Assembly: GCA_035421265.1 (NCBI GenBank) | Contig: DAOLWP010000001.1 | Span: 1 to 42,766, forward strand | DNA length: 42,766 bases | Direction of reading: 5' to 3' | Source: UBA6220 sp937870835 | Lineage (GTDB): Bacteria; Patescibacteriota; Minisyncoccia; Minisyncoccales; Minisyncoccaceae | Shown here: positions 1 to 8,808 of the stretch, piece by piece | Position numbering within the stretch: position 1 is the stretch's first letter | Layout: every line of letters begins with the position of its first letter | Notes under the pieces: generated by a model | What the model saw: only the letters and a program-made list of their open reading frames with translations | Told to the model about the DNA's origin: nothing | Database searches by the model: none | Translations under genes and position numbers: made by a program

Positions 1-121
1 GGTATTATTACCGAGTAAGCCTTTTTTATTTTATTCATTGCAGGAGTAAGTTTTTACAAGGCCGGTTGTCTTAAAACTATCTTTTCAAAATTAATATATT
101 AATAAAATTTTTATTATTATA

Positions 122-174
122 TTGACATATAATTATATTAATATTATGATTAAATCAGTCCTTTTAATTAAGGA
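122..174 (+). promoter_or_regulatory. Promoter and 5' hairpin of the lipase-like gene
   Basis: TTGACA at 122-127, 17 nt, then TATGAT at 145-150: a near-consensus sigma70 promoter. Transcription should start near 157. A small stem-loop follows at once: TCCTT (159-163) pairs with AAGGA (170-174). It covers the first SD-like AAGGA but leaves the second, AAAGGGG, free. The same order (promoter, hairpin at +1, SD) recurs at three other genes in this window. Upstream, 1-121 is AT-rich; frame 1 reads five codons to a TAA at 16-18, possibly the tail of an upstream gene, too short to call. Confidence 0.7.
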
Positions 175-188
175 AAGGGGTGATTAAG

Positions 189-773
189 TTGAAGAATGTG
201 TTTTATCTCCCGGGTTTTCAGAAAGATAATTTTGACCGCTTTGAGATAAGCAGAGTCATTAAATCATTTCTGGAAAGTGATGGTTGGAAAGTCAATGTGT
301 CTAACTACGGAAACGACCGACCAATGAATCTTCCAATATGGATTTATTTGGAAGAGGCAGCGTGTGAGCTTAAAAAACAAAAGCCAGATGTAATTATTGC
401 ACACTCTTTTGGGGGTATCATTGCTCGTTATTTAATAGAAATTAAAAACGTGTCAGTTGATAAATTGGTAATGTTAGAGACCCCTCATAATGGTGTTCCA
501 ATGATTTTTATGAGACTGTTGGGATATCCAAATTGGCCTGCTGTGCGAGTTATTTTGAAGGGAAGTCCCTTTTTATCTTTTCTTAACAGTAAATTTTTAG
601 AAAGAGGGGTTGGTTCGCATTATTATCAGATTGGCGGTCTATATACTACCCTTGCGCATCAGTTTTTTGACCTTCCCGGTGTTCGCAAGAAAGTTTTTCC
701 CCTTGTTAGTCATTCTAATTTGCATAACGACCCCCATGTCTTGGCAGAGATTAGTCGTTTTCTTAACGAATAA
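189..773 (+). CDS. Alpha/beta hydrolase, lipase/PGAP1-like
   Basis: Small alpha/beta hydrolase. Counting from the GTG at 180, it has an N-terminal FYLPGF strand, the nucleophile elbow AHSFGG (Ser about 76) and a TPHNG motif (about 101-105) typical of lipase or PGAP1-like esterases. A His near 182-186 in the NLHNDPHV stretch is the likely catalytic base. There is no signal peptide, so it is probably cytosolic; the substrate cannot be read. Start choice: GTG at 180 lies inside the SD-like string AAAGGGGTGATT, whereas TTG at 189 sits about 9 nt after GGGG, so I prefer TTG 189 (194 codons). It is a single-gene unit with its own promoter and terminator, and its base use differs from the AT-rich, SD-less genes around it, which hints at transfer. 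Fold is sure, function is not. Confidence 0.8.
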   Translation: MKNVFYLPGFQKDNFDRFEISRVIKSFLESDGWKVNVSNYGNDRPMNLPIWIYLEEAACELKKQKPDVIIAHSFGGIIARYLIEIKNVSVDKLVMLETPHNGVPMIFMRLLGYPNWPAVRVILKGSPFLSFLNSKFLERGVGSHYYQIGGLYTTLAHQFFDLPGVRKKVFPLVSHSNLHNDPHVLAEISRFLNE

Positions 774-778
774 ACATT

Positions 779-804
779 AGTGATTATTTTTTTAATCACT
801 TTTT
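779..804 (+). terminator. Rho-independent terminator after the lipase-like gene
   Basis: Perfect 8-bp stem AGTGATTA (779-786) / TAATCACT (793-800) with a T6 loop, followed by TTTTT. It begins 6 nt after the stop codon. Confidence 0.8.
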
Positions 805-889
805 AAATTTGTAAAATTAATTTAAACAAGGTAATATTAAGAAAGGAAAAATAAAAAGAAAAAATAGAAAATTAAAATAAAAGTTAAAT

Positions 890-1843
890 ATGTTAATTGA
901 TGATGTTATAATTAAAGTTAAGGCTGGCGATGGCGGTAAGGGTGCGGTAAATTTTAGCAAGGTCCCAGGCGCTTTAGGTCCGACTGGCGGCAGCGGCGGT
1001 AATGGTGGAAATATATATTTTGTTGGTGTTTCAGAATTAGACGCCCTCAATCAGTTTCGTTTTAGAAAAAAGATTATTGCTGAGAATGGTCAAAATGGCA
1101 AAAGTCAATGCTTAGATGGAGCCAATTCTCCTGATATATATTTAAAAGTGCCGGTTGGCACTGTTGTTCATAATTTAACAACTCATACTGATTTAGAAAT
1201 TACTAAAGTAGGGGAAATTGTGTTGGCGGCAAAAGGTGGCAAGGGAGGTAAAGGAAATTATTATTTTCGTTCCTCAGTAAATACAACGCCGACACAAGCG
1301 CAAACGGGTTTACCGGGTGAAGAATTTGAATTACGTTTGGAACTTAAAATGATTGCCGATATTGGTTTGGTTGGGTTGCCTAATGTTGGTAAATCTAGTT
1401 TGTTAAAAGAATTAACCAATGCCGACCCGAAGGTGGCTAATTATCCTTTTACTACACTAGAGCCAAATTTAGGTGTTTATTATGATTTAATTTTAGCAGA
1501 TATTCCCGGTTTGATTGAGGGCGCCCATACTGGCAAAGGATTAGGAATTAAATTTTTAAGGCACATTGAACGAACAAAAATTATTTTTCATCTTATCTCA
1601 GCAGAATCGGAAAATTATAAAATAGATTATCAGATAATTAGAAAGGAATTAGAAGAATATGACCCAGCTCTTTTAAAAAAACCAGAATATATTTTTATTA
1701 CTAAAAGCGATTTAGTAGCAACAGAGATATTGAAAGAAAGATTAACAAAATTTAGAAAAAAAGCCGTGCCAATCTCAATTTATGATTATGATAGTATTGA
1801 AAAAGTTAAAAAAGTTTTAAATAAAATTATGGCAAAAAAATAG
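890..1843 (+). CDS. obgE: Obg-family GTPase (ObgE/CgtA)
   Basis: Ribosome-associated GTPase acting in late 50S assembly and stress control. The glycine-rich Obg fold fills residues 1-155 (repeated GGxGG turns near 33-41 and 116-122). The G domain follows: P-loop GLPNVGKSS (162-170), switch I with NYPFTT, G3 DIPGLIEGAH (about 204), and TKSD (about 272) as the NKxD equivalent, where the usual Asn is Thr. At 317 aa it ends after the G domain and lacks the C-terminal OCT domain found in some Obg proteins. The start is ATG in an A/T-only context with no SD, as in most genes here. An antisense ORF at 817-1050 is a shadow of the Gly-rich repeats. Confidence 0.95.
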   Translation: MLIDDVIIKVKAGDGGKGAVNFSKVPGALGPTGGSGGNGGNIYFVGVSELDALNQFRFRKKIIAENGQNGKSQCLDGANSPDIYLKVPVGTVVHNLTTHTDLEITKVGEIVLAAKGGKGGKGNYYFRSSVNTTPTQAQTGLPGEEFELRLELKMIADIGLVGLPNVGKSSLLKELTNADPKVANYPFTTLEPNLGVYYDLILADIPGLIEGAHTGKGLGIKFLRHIERTKIIFHLISAESENYKIDYQIIRKELEEYDPALLKKPEYIFITKSDLVATEILKERLTKFRKKAVPISIYDYDSIEKVKKVLNKIMAKK

Positions 1844-2083
1844 CAATTTTGCATTTTGTTTTTTTAATTTCTATTTTGATAAAAGGGGTGACTGCGCGGC
1901 AGACAAGCATTGCGATGGCCATTTTAAGAATCTTAAATCTTTGAATATTTATCTATTGTTGACAAATTTATTTTGTATTAAAATTAAATTGATGTTAAAA
2001 TAAAATAATGTTAAAAATATTTTTAAATTTAATTCTCAATTTTATATTATTATAAAAAATTAATTTTAATAAAAAATAAAATT

Positions 2084-4165
2084 ATGTCTAACCAAGAATT
2101 ATTTCAATATATAAAACTTCAACTTGGAAACAATACGCCTTGGGAAAAAATTAAAAGCGATTTACTAGGCGTGGGCTGGCCCGAGGAAATAGTTGAAGAA
2201 AATTATGCAGAGGTTTTGAAAGAACAAGCCTCTCAAATGTTTACTTCTATTATTAAGCCAAACACTGAATCATTAACAGAAAAACCAGTTAATCAAATGT
2301 TGCCCCCCGAAGAAGAAGAAAAATTGATTGAGCAACCCGAGCAACCCGAAGCATTAAAAGAGGAAAGAAAAGCGCTTGAACAATCAACCGAACCAATCAA
2401 ATCAACTGAACCAATTGAATTTACCCCGCCAACTGAATTAGCTGCAAATGAGACATCTGTTCCCACTGAGCCATCTGTTCCCAGTGAGCCATCTGCTCAA
2501 ACAGAAGAATATATTATTGATAATGAAGAAAATTCTGAGCTTCAATCAACTAATGATGATAATAATTTTGAAATACCTGTTAGAAAATCTCCAAGCGAAG
2601 AATTAAATGAACCAGAGAGTCAGCCCCTAGAAAAATTCCAAAATTATAATTCGGATGTTTTTAATTCTGAAGCGGTTCAAGCTAAGGCGCCGGTCGCTCC
2701 AATTTCTTCAACCCCTTTTTCAAAACCAAAGAAAAAATCTTCTCTTCTTTGGGTTATTTTAGCCGTGGCTTTGCTTTTAGGATTAGGAGGGGCAGGATAT
2801 TTTTATTTTTTGTTTAATCAAGAAAGTAAAAATATTGCCTCGCAAGAATCAAATGAGGCTATACCAATTTTTTATAAATCTTTAGAAAATACTTTTATTA
2901 ATTTTGGTAATAATAAGGCTAAAGAATATAATATTGTTCTAAATGGCAAATTTACTCTTACCAATCCAATTTTTATAGAAAATAATGGTGAAATGTTAGC
3001 ATACGAATATGTCAATATAAATCTTACCGATAAGTTAGATTACGATATAACTTCACCGGGCCAAGCAACAGGAGTTATGGCGCTTAATGTGGCGGCTAAT
3101 TTAAATTCAAATAATCAAACCGTTTTGCCTAAAAATATTAATTTAGCAGGCGATATTGGAATATCGCAAAATAATTTTTATTTTCGCATAAGGCAATTTA
3201 ATAGTGATAGCATAATACTTGCCTTGCCAGCATCTGAGATACTTATCCGTTATTCACCTGAAATGTATACTCAAATTTATCCACTGTTAAATCAATGGGT
3301 TGTTAACAAAAATATAATTGATACGCAACCTGTTTTTTCAGAGTTTGATTTGTTTACGCAAAATTTATCTATATTTTATAATACTTACCAAGCCAACCTT
3401 AAACTCGCATTGCAACCTCAGGAATTAGGAACCGTCAATTTAGAAAATGATGATTGCTATTATTATGAAGTTAAATTTATTGATAAGGACGCTTTGAAAA
3501 GCTTTATTGAAGCAGGCATAAATGAAATTTTTAATAGTCCAGCGGCCAATTCAACAATTAAAATTCAACAAGCTGACTTTGATTATAGTTATAATGATTA
3601 TATTTGGCCTATTTTGCAAAAATCAAAAATAATAGTTTGGATTAAAAAAAGCGACGCCTCTCTTAAAGAAATTAATATTAGCTATACAGATAATTTAATG
3701 AACTACGGGTCCGACGCGCCTATCTCGGATATTACTTTTAATTTTACCATTACCCCTCAAAAATTATCATCTGAAACATTATTAGCTTTTCCGCCAGATC
3801 CTCAAAATGTTAAAGATTATCAAAATTATTTTGATACTGCCACTAATATTATTCTTAATAATTATAAAACCTTTGATGATGATGCTGTGATTGCTAAACT
3901 TTTTTCTTTAAGAGAAAAAATCCAAAATTATTATCAAAAGAAAAATACTTATATTGGTTTTACTACTGATTCAAAAATTGCAGAGGCCATTAAAGATATT
4001 AATAGTGTAAAAACCGTTCCCGGCGCGTATATTTATATTAATAAAGATAAATATTGCCTTATTAAGGAAATGCCTAATACAAAAAATACATATTGGTGTA
4101 TTGATAGCAATGGTTATGTAGGAACTTCTAATAGCTGCACTAAAAAAACTTATGCTTGTAAATAA
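2084..4165 (+). CDS. Membrane-anchored hypothetical with pilin-like C-terminus
   Basis: 693-aa protein without a recognised function. Residues 1-50 form a helical module (KLQLGNNTPWEKIKSDLLGVGW) seen at the N-terminus of many CPR membrane proteins. Residues about 55-215 are a low-complexity Glu/Pro/Ser/Thr linker with a short 18-bp tandem repeat (2456-2491, encoding SVPTEP/SVPSEP). One strong TM helix (about 220-243) follows a lysine cluster, so the linker is cytoplasmic and the large C-terminal region outside. That region is Asn/Tyr-rich and beta-like. The last 50 residues (GAYIYINKDKYCL, YWCIDSNGY, four Cys) resemble the C-terminus of type IV pilin-like proteins. Probably envelope-associated. 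ATG start, no SD; upstream is 240 bp of AT-rich DNA. Confidence 0.8.
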   Translation: MSNQELFQYIKLQLGNNTPWEKIKSDLLGVGWPEEIVEENYAEVLKEQASQMFTSIIKPNTESLTEKPVNQMLPPEEEEKLIEQPEQPEALKEERKALEQSTEPIKSTEPIEFTPPTELAANETSVPTEPSVPSEPSAQTEEYIIDNEENSELQSTNDDNNFEIPVRKSPSEELNEPESQPLEKFQNYNSDVFNSEAVQAKAPVAPISSTPFSKPKKKSSLLWVILAVALLLGLGGAGYFYFLFNQESKNIASQESNEAIPIFYKSLENTFINFGNNKAKEYNIVLNGKFTLTNPIFIENNGEMLAYEYVNINLTDKLDYDITSPGQATGVMALNVAANLNSNNQTVLPKNINLAGDIGISQNNFYFRIRQFNSDSIILALPASEILIRYSPEMYTQIYPLLNQWVVNKNIIDTQPVFSEFDLFTQNLSIFYNTYQANLKLALQPQELGTVNLENDDCYYYEVKFIDKDALKSFIEAGINEIFNSPAANSTIKIQQADFDYSYNDYIWPILQKSKIIVWIKKSDASLKEINISYTDNLMNYGSDAPISDITFNFTITPQKLSSETLLAFPPDPQNVKDYQNYFDTATNIILNNYKTFDDDAVIAKLFSLREKIQNYYQKKNTYIGFTTDSKIAEAIKDINSVKTVPGAYIYINKDKYCLIKEMPNTKNTYWCIDSNGYVGTSNSCTKKTYACK

Positions 4166-4201
4166 AAATAATATTCAGCATAGCAATTAAAAACACAACA
4201 T

Positions 4202-4242
4202 TATAATTTATTTATAAAGACAATAGCAAACGCTATTGTCTT
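4202..4242 (+). promoter_or_regulatory. -10 element and 5' hairpin before the PurC-like gene
   Basis: TATAAT at 4202-4207 with no convincing -35. Transcription would start near 4214-4216. An 11-bp perfect stem begins at once: AAGACAATAGC (4217-4227), loop AAAC, GCTATTGTCTT (4232-4242). No T-run follows directly, so it is a poor terminator for the upstream gene, although that role is not excluded. Confidence 0.5.
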
Positions 4243-4279
4243 ATTGATTATTTTATGTTATTAAATATTTGTTTTTTAT

Positions 4280-4294
4280 TGCTCTTTGAACAAT
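4280..4294 (+). promoter_or_regulatory. boxA-like sequence in the PurC-like leader
   Basis: TGCTCTTTGAACAAT matches the E. coli rrn boxA (TGCTCTTTAACAAT) apart from one inserted G. It follows the leader hairpin, giving the boxB-then-boxA order of rrn leaders. Similarity by eye only. Confidence 0.35.
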
Positions 4295-4308
4295 GGAGAT
4301 GAGTAAAG

Positions 4309-5280
4309 ATGGATAGTCAAAAGCAAAAATTTGACTTATCTTTTTCGCCCAAATGGCGAGATGTTGCGCGGGATATTTATGTTCCGCCAGACCAGCAGGA
4401 GACTGGTTACTTGGCGGTCGTTTATACCGACCGCGTCGCGTTTGAGAACAAAATTATTGGAGAAGTTCCGGGCATTGGAATTTTTCGAAACCTCACCAGC
4501 CAGTATTTCAAGAAAAAAGTGGCTGATATTATTCCCAACGACCTGCATTCTGAGCAAAGCCTTCAGAATTTTCAGAGATTTATCCCTTGCGCGCTTGACC
4601 AACAGAAATATGAAGGCCGGGTAGCCATTGTTCGGCGCTTTGAATCCCTGCCTGTTATATTTTATGTTTTTGGATACTTAACAGAACTGCTTTATAAAAT
4701 TTATTCTAAAAATCCCTTTCTCCTATCCGATACAGAAAAATATTATATTGATTATCTTCCGGAACAGCTCAGAGAGGGAGATTCGTTTTTAAGTCCAGTC
4801 ATTGTGTTAATGACAAAAGGCTCAGCCAAGCACCCGTCGCGCCTATTGCGTTACGACGAAGCGGTTAACATAATTAATGATTGGATTAATCAATATGTGT
4901 TTGTTAGATACGCTGGCTATACGGTCGAAAATGTTTTTACGCAGGCCTATAATGCCTCCTCCGCAATTTATAAGCGAATAAATAACTTTGGATTTGGTCA
5001 GAATGGATATATTATTTCAAATTTGAAATTGGAATTTGGGGTTAGTCGTTATTGTGGAGACCGCAAACAAGTTTTCCTCATTGGAGACATAAACCCTGAC
5101 ACAATGCAAATTTGGGATGGCGTATTTTTTGAACCCGGTCACTCCGAGACAAGCATTATTAGTGATAATGTTTTATATCGGTTTATAAAGGAACACCCTT
5201 ACGAGCCCCTTCCTTCAGAATTTATAGGACAAATTTACAATACCTACAAAAAAATTTATAATTTATTTGTACCTTCCTAA
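4309..5280 (+). CDS. SAICAR synthetase (PurC)-like protein
   Basis: 323 aa, resembling phosphoribosylaminoimidazole-succinocarboxamide synthase, which joins aspartate to CAIR in purine synthesis using ATP. Landmarks in family order: a substrate-entry strand (VVYTDRVAFE) and EVPGIGIFRNLTSQYF matching the PurC 'IPGKG..nnis..lF' segment; VIFYVFGYLTELLYK where PurC has VxRxxxxGS; then the strongest match, GYIISNLKLEFGV...LIGDINPDTMQIWD, aligning with PurC DxKlEFG...DEfsPDgSRlWD. The ATP-site residues are only partly kept (IGDINPD for DExxPD) and the protein is longer than typical PurC (about 240 aa). No other purine gene is near. The start follows an SD-like GGAGATGAG. It is more G+C-rich than its neighbours and has its own leader and terminator. 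Could be a PurC paralogue with another substrate. Confidence 0.75.
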   Translation: MDSQKQKFDLSFSPKWRDVARDIYVPPDQQETGYLAVVYTDRVAFENKIIGEVPGIGIFRNLTSQYFKKKVADIIPNDLHSEQSLQNFQRFIPCALDQQKYEGRVAIVRRFESLPVIFYVFGYLTELLYKIYSKNPFLLSDTEKYYIDYLPEQLREGDSFLSPVIVLMTKGSAKHPSRLLRYDEAVNIINDWINQYVFVRYAGYTVENVFTQAYNASSAIYKRINNFGFGQNGYIISNLKLEFGVSRYCGDRKQVFLIGDINPDTMQIWDGVFFEPGHSETSIISDNVLYRFIKEHPYEPLPSEFIGQIYNTYKKIYNLFVPS

Positions 5281-5281
5281 T

Positions 5282-5306
5282 CCATTTCTTTTTTGAAGTG
5301 GTTTTT
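5282..5306 (+). terminator. Terminator after the PurC-like gene
   Basis: Stem CCATTTC (5282-5288) / GAAGTGG (5295-5301), 7 bp with one G-T pair, T6 loop, then TTTTT. It starts 2 nt after the stop codon. Confidence 0.75.
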
Positions 5307-5345
5307 CTTTTATAAAATAAGTTTTTGTGTTAAATTAATAACAAT

Positions 5346-6554
5346 ATGACCATTCAAAAAAACATTAAAAAACCAGAATTAATGAGCCCAGTTAAAGATT
5401 GGGCTGGTTTAGAGGCTTGTAAAAATTATGCGGATGCAGTTTATTTTGGGGTTAATGAATTAAGTTTGCGCGCTCGAGCCAACACTTTGAAAAGTAAAGA
5501 TTTAATACCTTTTATTTCTCAAGTTCATTATTATGGCTTAAAAGCATATTTAACCCTTAATTCAACTATTTATAATCAAGATATTAAAAAAGCGGAAAAA
5601 TTATTGCAAAAAGCAAAAAATGCTATGACAGATGCAGTAATTGTGTGGGACCCGTCAATTATTGAATTATGTCGGAAAATGAATATTGATTTTATTATTT
5701 CCACTCAAGCGAATATTAGTAATTGGCAGTCCGCGCAATTTTATGAAAAATTAGGCGCTCGGCGGATTGTTTTGGCGCGGGAGATGTCTCTTCAGCAAAT
5801 TAAAGAGCTTCGTCAAAAAACTAAAATTGAGATTGAAGTGTTTGTGCACGGAGCAATGTGCGTAAGTATTTCAGGACGTTGTCTTTTATCGGCATATTTA
5901 TATGGCCAATCATCAAATTGCGGCGCTTGCGCTCAGCCCTGCCGCAAAGAATGGATTTTATCTGATAATGAAGGCAATCAAGTTTCTAATTTTGGTAAAT
6001 ATTTTTTAAGCGCCAAAGATTTATGTATGATTGAATTTATTCCTGACCTTATAAAAGCCGGAGTTAATGCTTTTAAGATTGAAGGTCGGTTGCGTGACCC
6101 TAAATATATTGAAGTTGCCTCTCGTTGTTACCGCGAAGCCATTGATTCCTATTTTAACCATACCTTTAATAAAGAAAAAGTGCTAAAATGGAAGCAAGAT
6201 TTAAGCGCGGTTTACAATCGAGGCTTTTCAACCGGGTTTTATTTTGGAACACCGGGGAAAGAGGGAATTGGTTTTGATAAAGCTGATAATTATTCGCCTG
6301 TTAAAAAAATATACATTGGCGATATTATTCATTATTATCCGCGCGTTAAAGCTGGTTCTTTAATTTTAAGCCATTGCGGATTAAAAGTTGGAGACAAGAT
6401 TATTATTCAAGGCGCGCATACATTTTTAGAACAAACCATTCTTAAAATGCAAATTCAAAATAGAGATGTTAAGCGGGGGAAAAAAGGAGAAGAAGTGGCT
6501 ATTCAATTAAAGGACAAAGTACGGGAACACGATAAACTTTTTTTAATTAAATAA
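5346..6554 (+). CDS. U32 family peptidase-like protein (TrhP/RlhA-like)
   Basis: 402-aa member of the U32 'collagenase-like' family. Family marks: ELMSPVKDWAGLEACKNYADAVYFG at the N-terminus (TIM-barrel start), and the diagnostic Cys-rich segment HGAMCVSISGRC...NCGACAQPCRKEW (about residues 169-203), whose cysteines could hold an iron-sulfur cluster. Characterised U32 members in E. coli (TrhP, RlhA, UbiU/V) take part in RNA or ubiquinone hydroxylation rather than proteolysis, so an RNA-modification role is more likely than peptidase. A C-terminal beta-barrel (about 310-400) is present. It is followed after 10 nt by rmuC and then rlmN, another RNA-modifying gene. ATG start, no SD. Confidence 0.88.
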   Translation: MTIQKNIKKPELMSPVKDWAGLEACKNYADAVYFGVNELSLRARANTLKSKDLIPFISQVHYYGLKAYLTLNSTIYNQDIKKAEKLLQKAKNAMTDAVIVWDPSIIELCRKMNIDFIISTQANISNWQSAQFYEKLGARRIVLAREMSLQQIKELRQKTKIEIEVFVHGAMCVSISGRCLLSAYLYGQSSNCGACAQPCRKEWILSDNEGNQVSNFGKYFLSAKDLCMIEFIPDLIKAGVNAFKIEGRLRDPKYIEVASRCYREAIDSYFNHTFNKEKVLKWKQDLSAVYNRGFSTGFYFGTPGKEGIGFDKADNYSPVKKIYIGDIIHYYPRVKAGSLILSHCGLKVGDKIIIQGAHTFLEQTILKMQIQNRDVKRGKKGEEVAIQLKDKVREHDKLFLIK

Positions 6555-6564
6555 AAAATAAAAA

Positions 6565-7614
6565 ATGACCTTGGAAATAATTACAATTTTAATAGTGGCT
6601 GTTATAGCGTTTTCTATCGCAATTTTTATTTTATTAAAAATTTTTCGCGCCGAACAGCAACGGATGTTAGAGCAAATAAATACCAAAAGAGAAACCATTG
6701 AGGAGACCTTAAAACATAATAAAGATATGGTTAAAGAATTAGTTGAACAAATTAATCGGGAATTAGAAAAAACTGAAAGAGAAATGGTTGAGTCTGAAAA
6801 AGAACGAGTGGGAGAATTTTCAGCTCTAAAAACAATTTTAGAAGAACATAAAATTATTACCGGCGAATTAAAACAATCTACAGAAAACCTTAAAAATATT
6901 TTAAGCAATAATCAATTGCGAGGCGCTTTCGGAGAAGAGGTTGCAGATAATTTATTAAGAACCATTGGTTTTGTTAAAGGAGAAAATTATATTGCCAATA
7001 CAGCTCAAGACACCAATTTTAACCGCCCCGATTTTACTGTTTTTTTACCGGATAAAACCAAAATTAATATTGATGTAAAGTTTCCCTTGCAAGCTTTATT
7101 AAAATATGTTGAATCGGATGATAAATTGAGCAAAGAGAAATATCTGCGAGAATTTTCTCAAGATGTTAAGAAAAAAATTAAAGATGTGTGTAGCCGTGAT
7201 TATATTAATCCTGAAGAAAATACAGTTGACTTTATGATTTTATTTGTTCCAAACGAAATGGTTTTTAGTTTTATTCATGATAATTTGCCTGATGTTTGGA
7301 ATGAAGCCCTGTCTAAAAAAGTAATTTTAGCAGGACCTTTCAGCTTTGCTGCTATTTTAAGAATGGTTTTTCAGGCCTATAAAAATTTTAAGTACCAAGA
7401 AAATTTATACGATATTATTCGTCTTATTAAAATGTTTGAAAATGAGTATGAAAAATATAATGCCGAATTAGATACTTTAGGCGCGCGTATTAAATCAGTA
7501 GCTGCTCAATATGACGTTGTTTCTACTACTCGGACAAAAAAATTATCCGGCCTTGTTGAAAAAATTAAGGGCGAAGCTAATGAAAATAATCAATTAGATA
7601 AACCGGCTGAATGA
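6565..7614 (+). CDS. rmuC: DNA recombination protein RmuC homologue
   Basis: 349 aa. An N-terminal TM helix (about 3-27) is followed by a long coiled coil (about 30-115) and the RmuC nuclease-like domain: GAFGEEVADNLLRTIGF, then PDFTVFLPDKTKINIDVKFPL (the Asp-x-Lys of a PD-(D/E)XK-like core), and a C-terminal helix bundle. RmuC proteins limit DNA rearrangement at inverted repeats; the biochemical activity is not settled. Starts 10 nt after the U32 gene, ends with TGA, and rlmN follows after 30 nt, so the three are probably co-transcribed. No SD. Confidence 0.92.
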   Translation: MTLEIITILIVAVIAFSIAIFILLKIFRAEQQRMLEQINTKRETIEETLKHNKDMVKELVEQINRELEKTEREMVESEKERVGEFSALKTILEEHKIITGELKQSTENLKNILSNNQLRGAFGEEVADNLLRTIGFVKGENYIANTAQDTNFNRPDFTVFLPDKTKINIDVKFPLQALLKYVESDDKLSKEKYLREFSQDVKKKIKDVCSRDYINPEENTVDFMILFVPNEMVFSFIHDNLPDVWNEALSKKVILAGPFSFAAILRMVFQAYKNFKYQENLYDIIRLIKMFENEYEKYNAELDTLGARIKSVAAQYDVVSTTRTKKLSGLVEKIKGEANENNQLDKPAE

Positions 7615-7644
7615 TAAAATAATAGTAAAAGAACAATAGCAATT

Positions 7645-8676
7645 ATGATTTTAGAAAATATAGAAAAAGTATTAAAGCAGGAATCAGCATATCGGTTAAA
7701 GCAAGCCCAGCGGGCGGTTTTTTATGAATTGATTGATAGTTGGGACGAAGCCACCAATTTATCATTGGCATTGCGGGAGCAATTAAAAAAGGAATGCCCT
7801 CTTAAAATTAAATCTAAAATTTTTGTTTCTAAAGACAAAAATACAGCTAAAGCTTTAATCAACTTAGAAGATGGATTGCAAATTGAAACCGTATTAATGT
7901 TGCACAACGATAAAAGAGCAACGGTTTGCGTTTCCTCTCAGGTTGGCTGTCCATTGGGCTGTGTTTTTTGCGCTACTGGACAACTGGGTTTTAAAAGAAA
8001 TCTTACCCCTAGTGAAATTATAGAGCAAATTTTAGTGATGAAGCGTTATCTAAAAAATGAATTAAAAGAAAAAATAAAATTGACTAATGTTGTTTTTATG
8101 GGAATGGGAGAACCATTTTTAAATTATGAAAATGTTTGGAAAGCTATTCAAATTATTAATGATAAAGATGGATTTAATATAGGGGCGCGCAAAATATCTA
8201 TTTCTACGGCTGGCATTGTTGAAGGAATTAGAAAAATGGCCAAGGAAAAATTACAAGTAAATTTATCAATATCACTGCATGCGCCCACGGATGAATTAAG
8301 ACAAAAACTTATGCCGATAGCAAAAAGATATCCCTTAAAAAATTTACTAAAAGCTGTTGATAATTATATTCTTCAAACTTCGCGCAAAGTAATGTTTGAA
8401 TATGTTATGTTAAAAGGCATCAATGATTCAATGGAAAACGCTGAACAATTATGTAAAATTATGAATAAACCGCTTTATATGGTTAATTTAATTGCTTATA
8501 ATCAAACTGATAAATTTAAACCCTCTGATCCTAAAACTATTAAATTATTCAAAGATTATTTAGAAAAGCGGGGGATATTTACCACTCAACGCTATGAATT
8601 TGGACAGGATATTTGGGCTGCCTGCGGGCAATTGGCTTTTCGAGAAAAAATGTCGCGGAAAATAAAAAACCGTTAA
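7645..8676 (+). CDS. rlmN: 23S rRNA (A2503-C2) / tRNA (A37-C2) methyltransferase RlmN
   Basis: 343-aa radical-SAM enzyme that methylates C2 of A2503 in 23S rRNA and of A37 in some tRNAs. Seen: the CxxxCxxC cluster motif GCPLGCVFC (Cys102, 106, 109), GMGEPFLNY, SISLHAP, and the C-terminal catalytic cysteine in WAACGQL (about 329). Length is normal for RlmN. Third gene of the likely U32-rmuC-rlmN operon. ATG at 7645 in an AT-rich, SD-less context. Confidence 0.96.
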   Translation: MILENIEKVLKQESAYRLKQAQRAVFYELIDSWDEATNLSLALREQLKKECPLKIKSKIFVSKDKNTAKALINLEDGLQIETVLMLHNDKRATVCVSSQVGCPLGCVFCATGQLGFKRNLTPSEIIEQILVMKRYLKNELKEKIKLTNVVFMGMGEPFLNYENVWKAIQIINDKDGFNIGARKISISTAGIVEGIRKMAKEKLQVNLSISLHAPTDELRQKLMPIAKRYPLKNLLKAVDNYILQTSRKVMFEYVMLKGINDSMENAEQLCKIMNKPLYMVNLIAYNQTDKFKPSDPKTIKLFKDYLEKRGIFTTQRYEFGQDIWAACGQLAFREKMSRKIKNR

Positions 8677-8808
8677 ACAGCTCAAAATATTTTTATTTTT
8701 CAATTTAATAAAAATAGGCTATAATAATTTATACGGACCTGCGGCGCGAAGGTGATTGTACCTAAGCCAAGGATCAGTGTAATACATTATAATCATAATA
8801 AAAAATAT

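Noticed and set aside
817..1050. Antisense ORF over obgE
   Set aside because: Opposite strand of the Gly-rich repeats of Obg; proline-rich product with no plausible start signal.
4217..4242. Hairpin as a terminator of the 2084-4165 gene
   Set aside because: No T-run follows and it lies at the expected start of the next transcript; a dual role is not excluded.
4331..4624. Out-of-frame plus and minus ORFs in the PurC-like gene
   Set aside because: They overlap a recognisable PurC-like frame and lack SD or family features.
8752..8808. N-terminal extension of pyrH from GTG 8752
   Set aside because: The 19 extra residues are not typical of the family; ATG 8809 fits PyrH.
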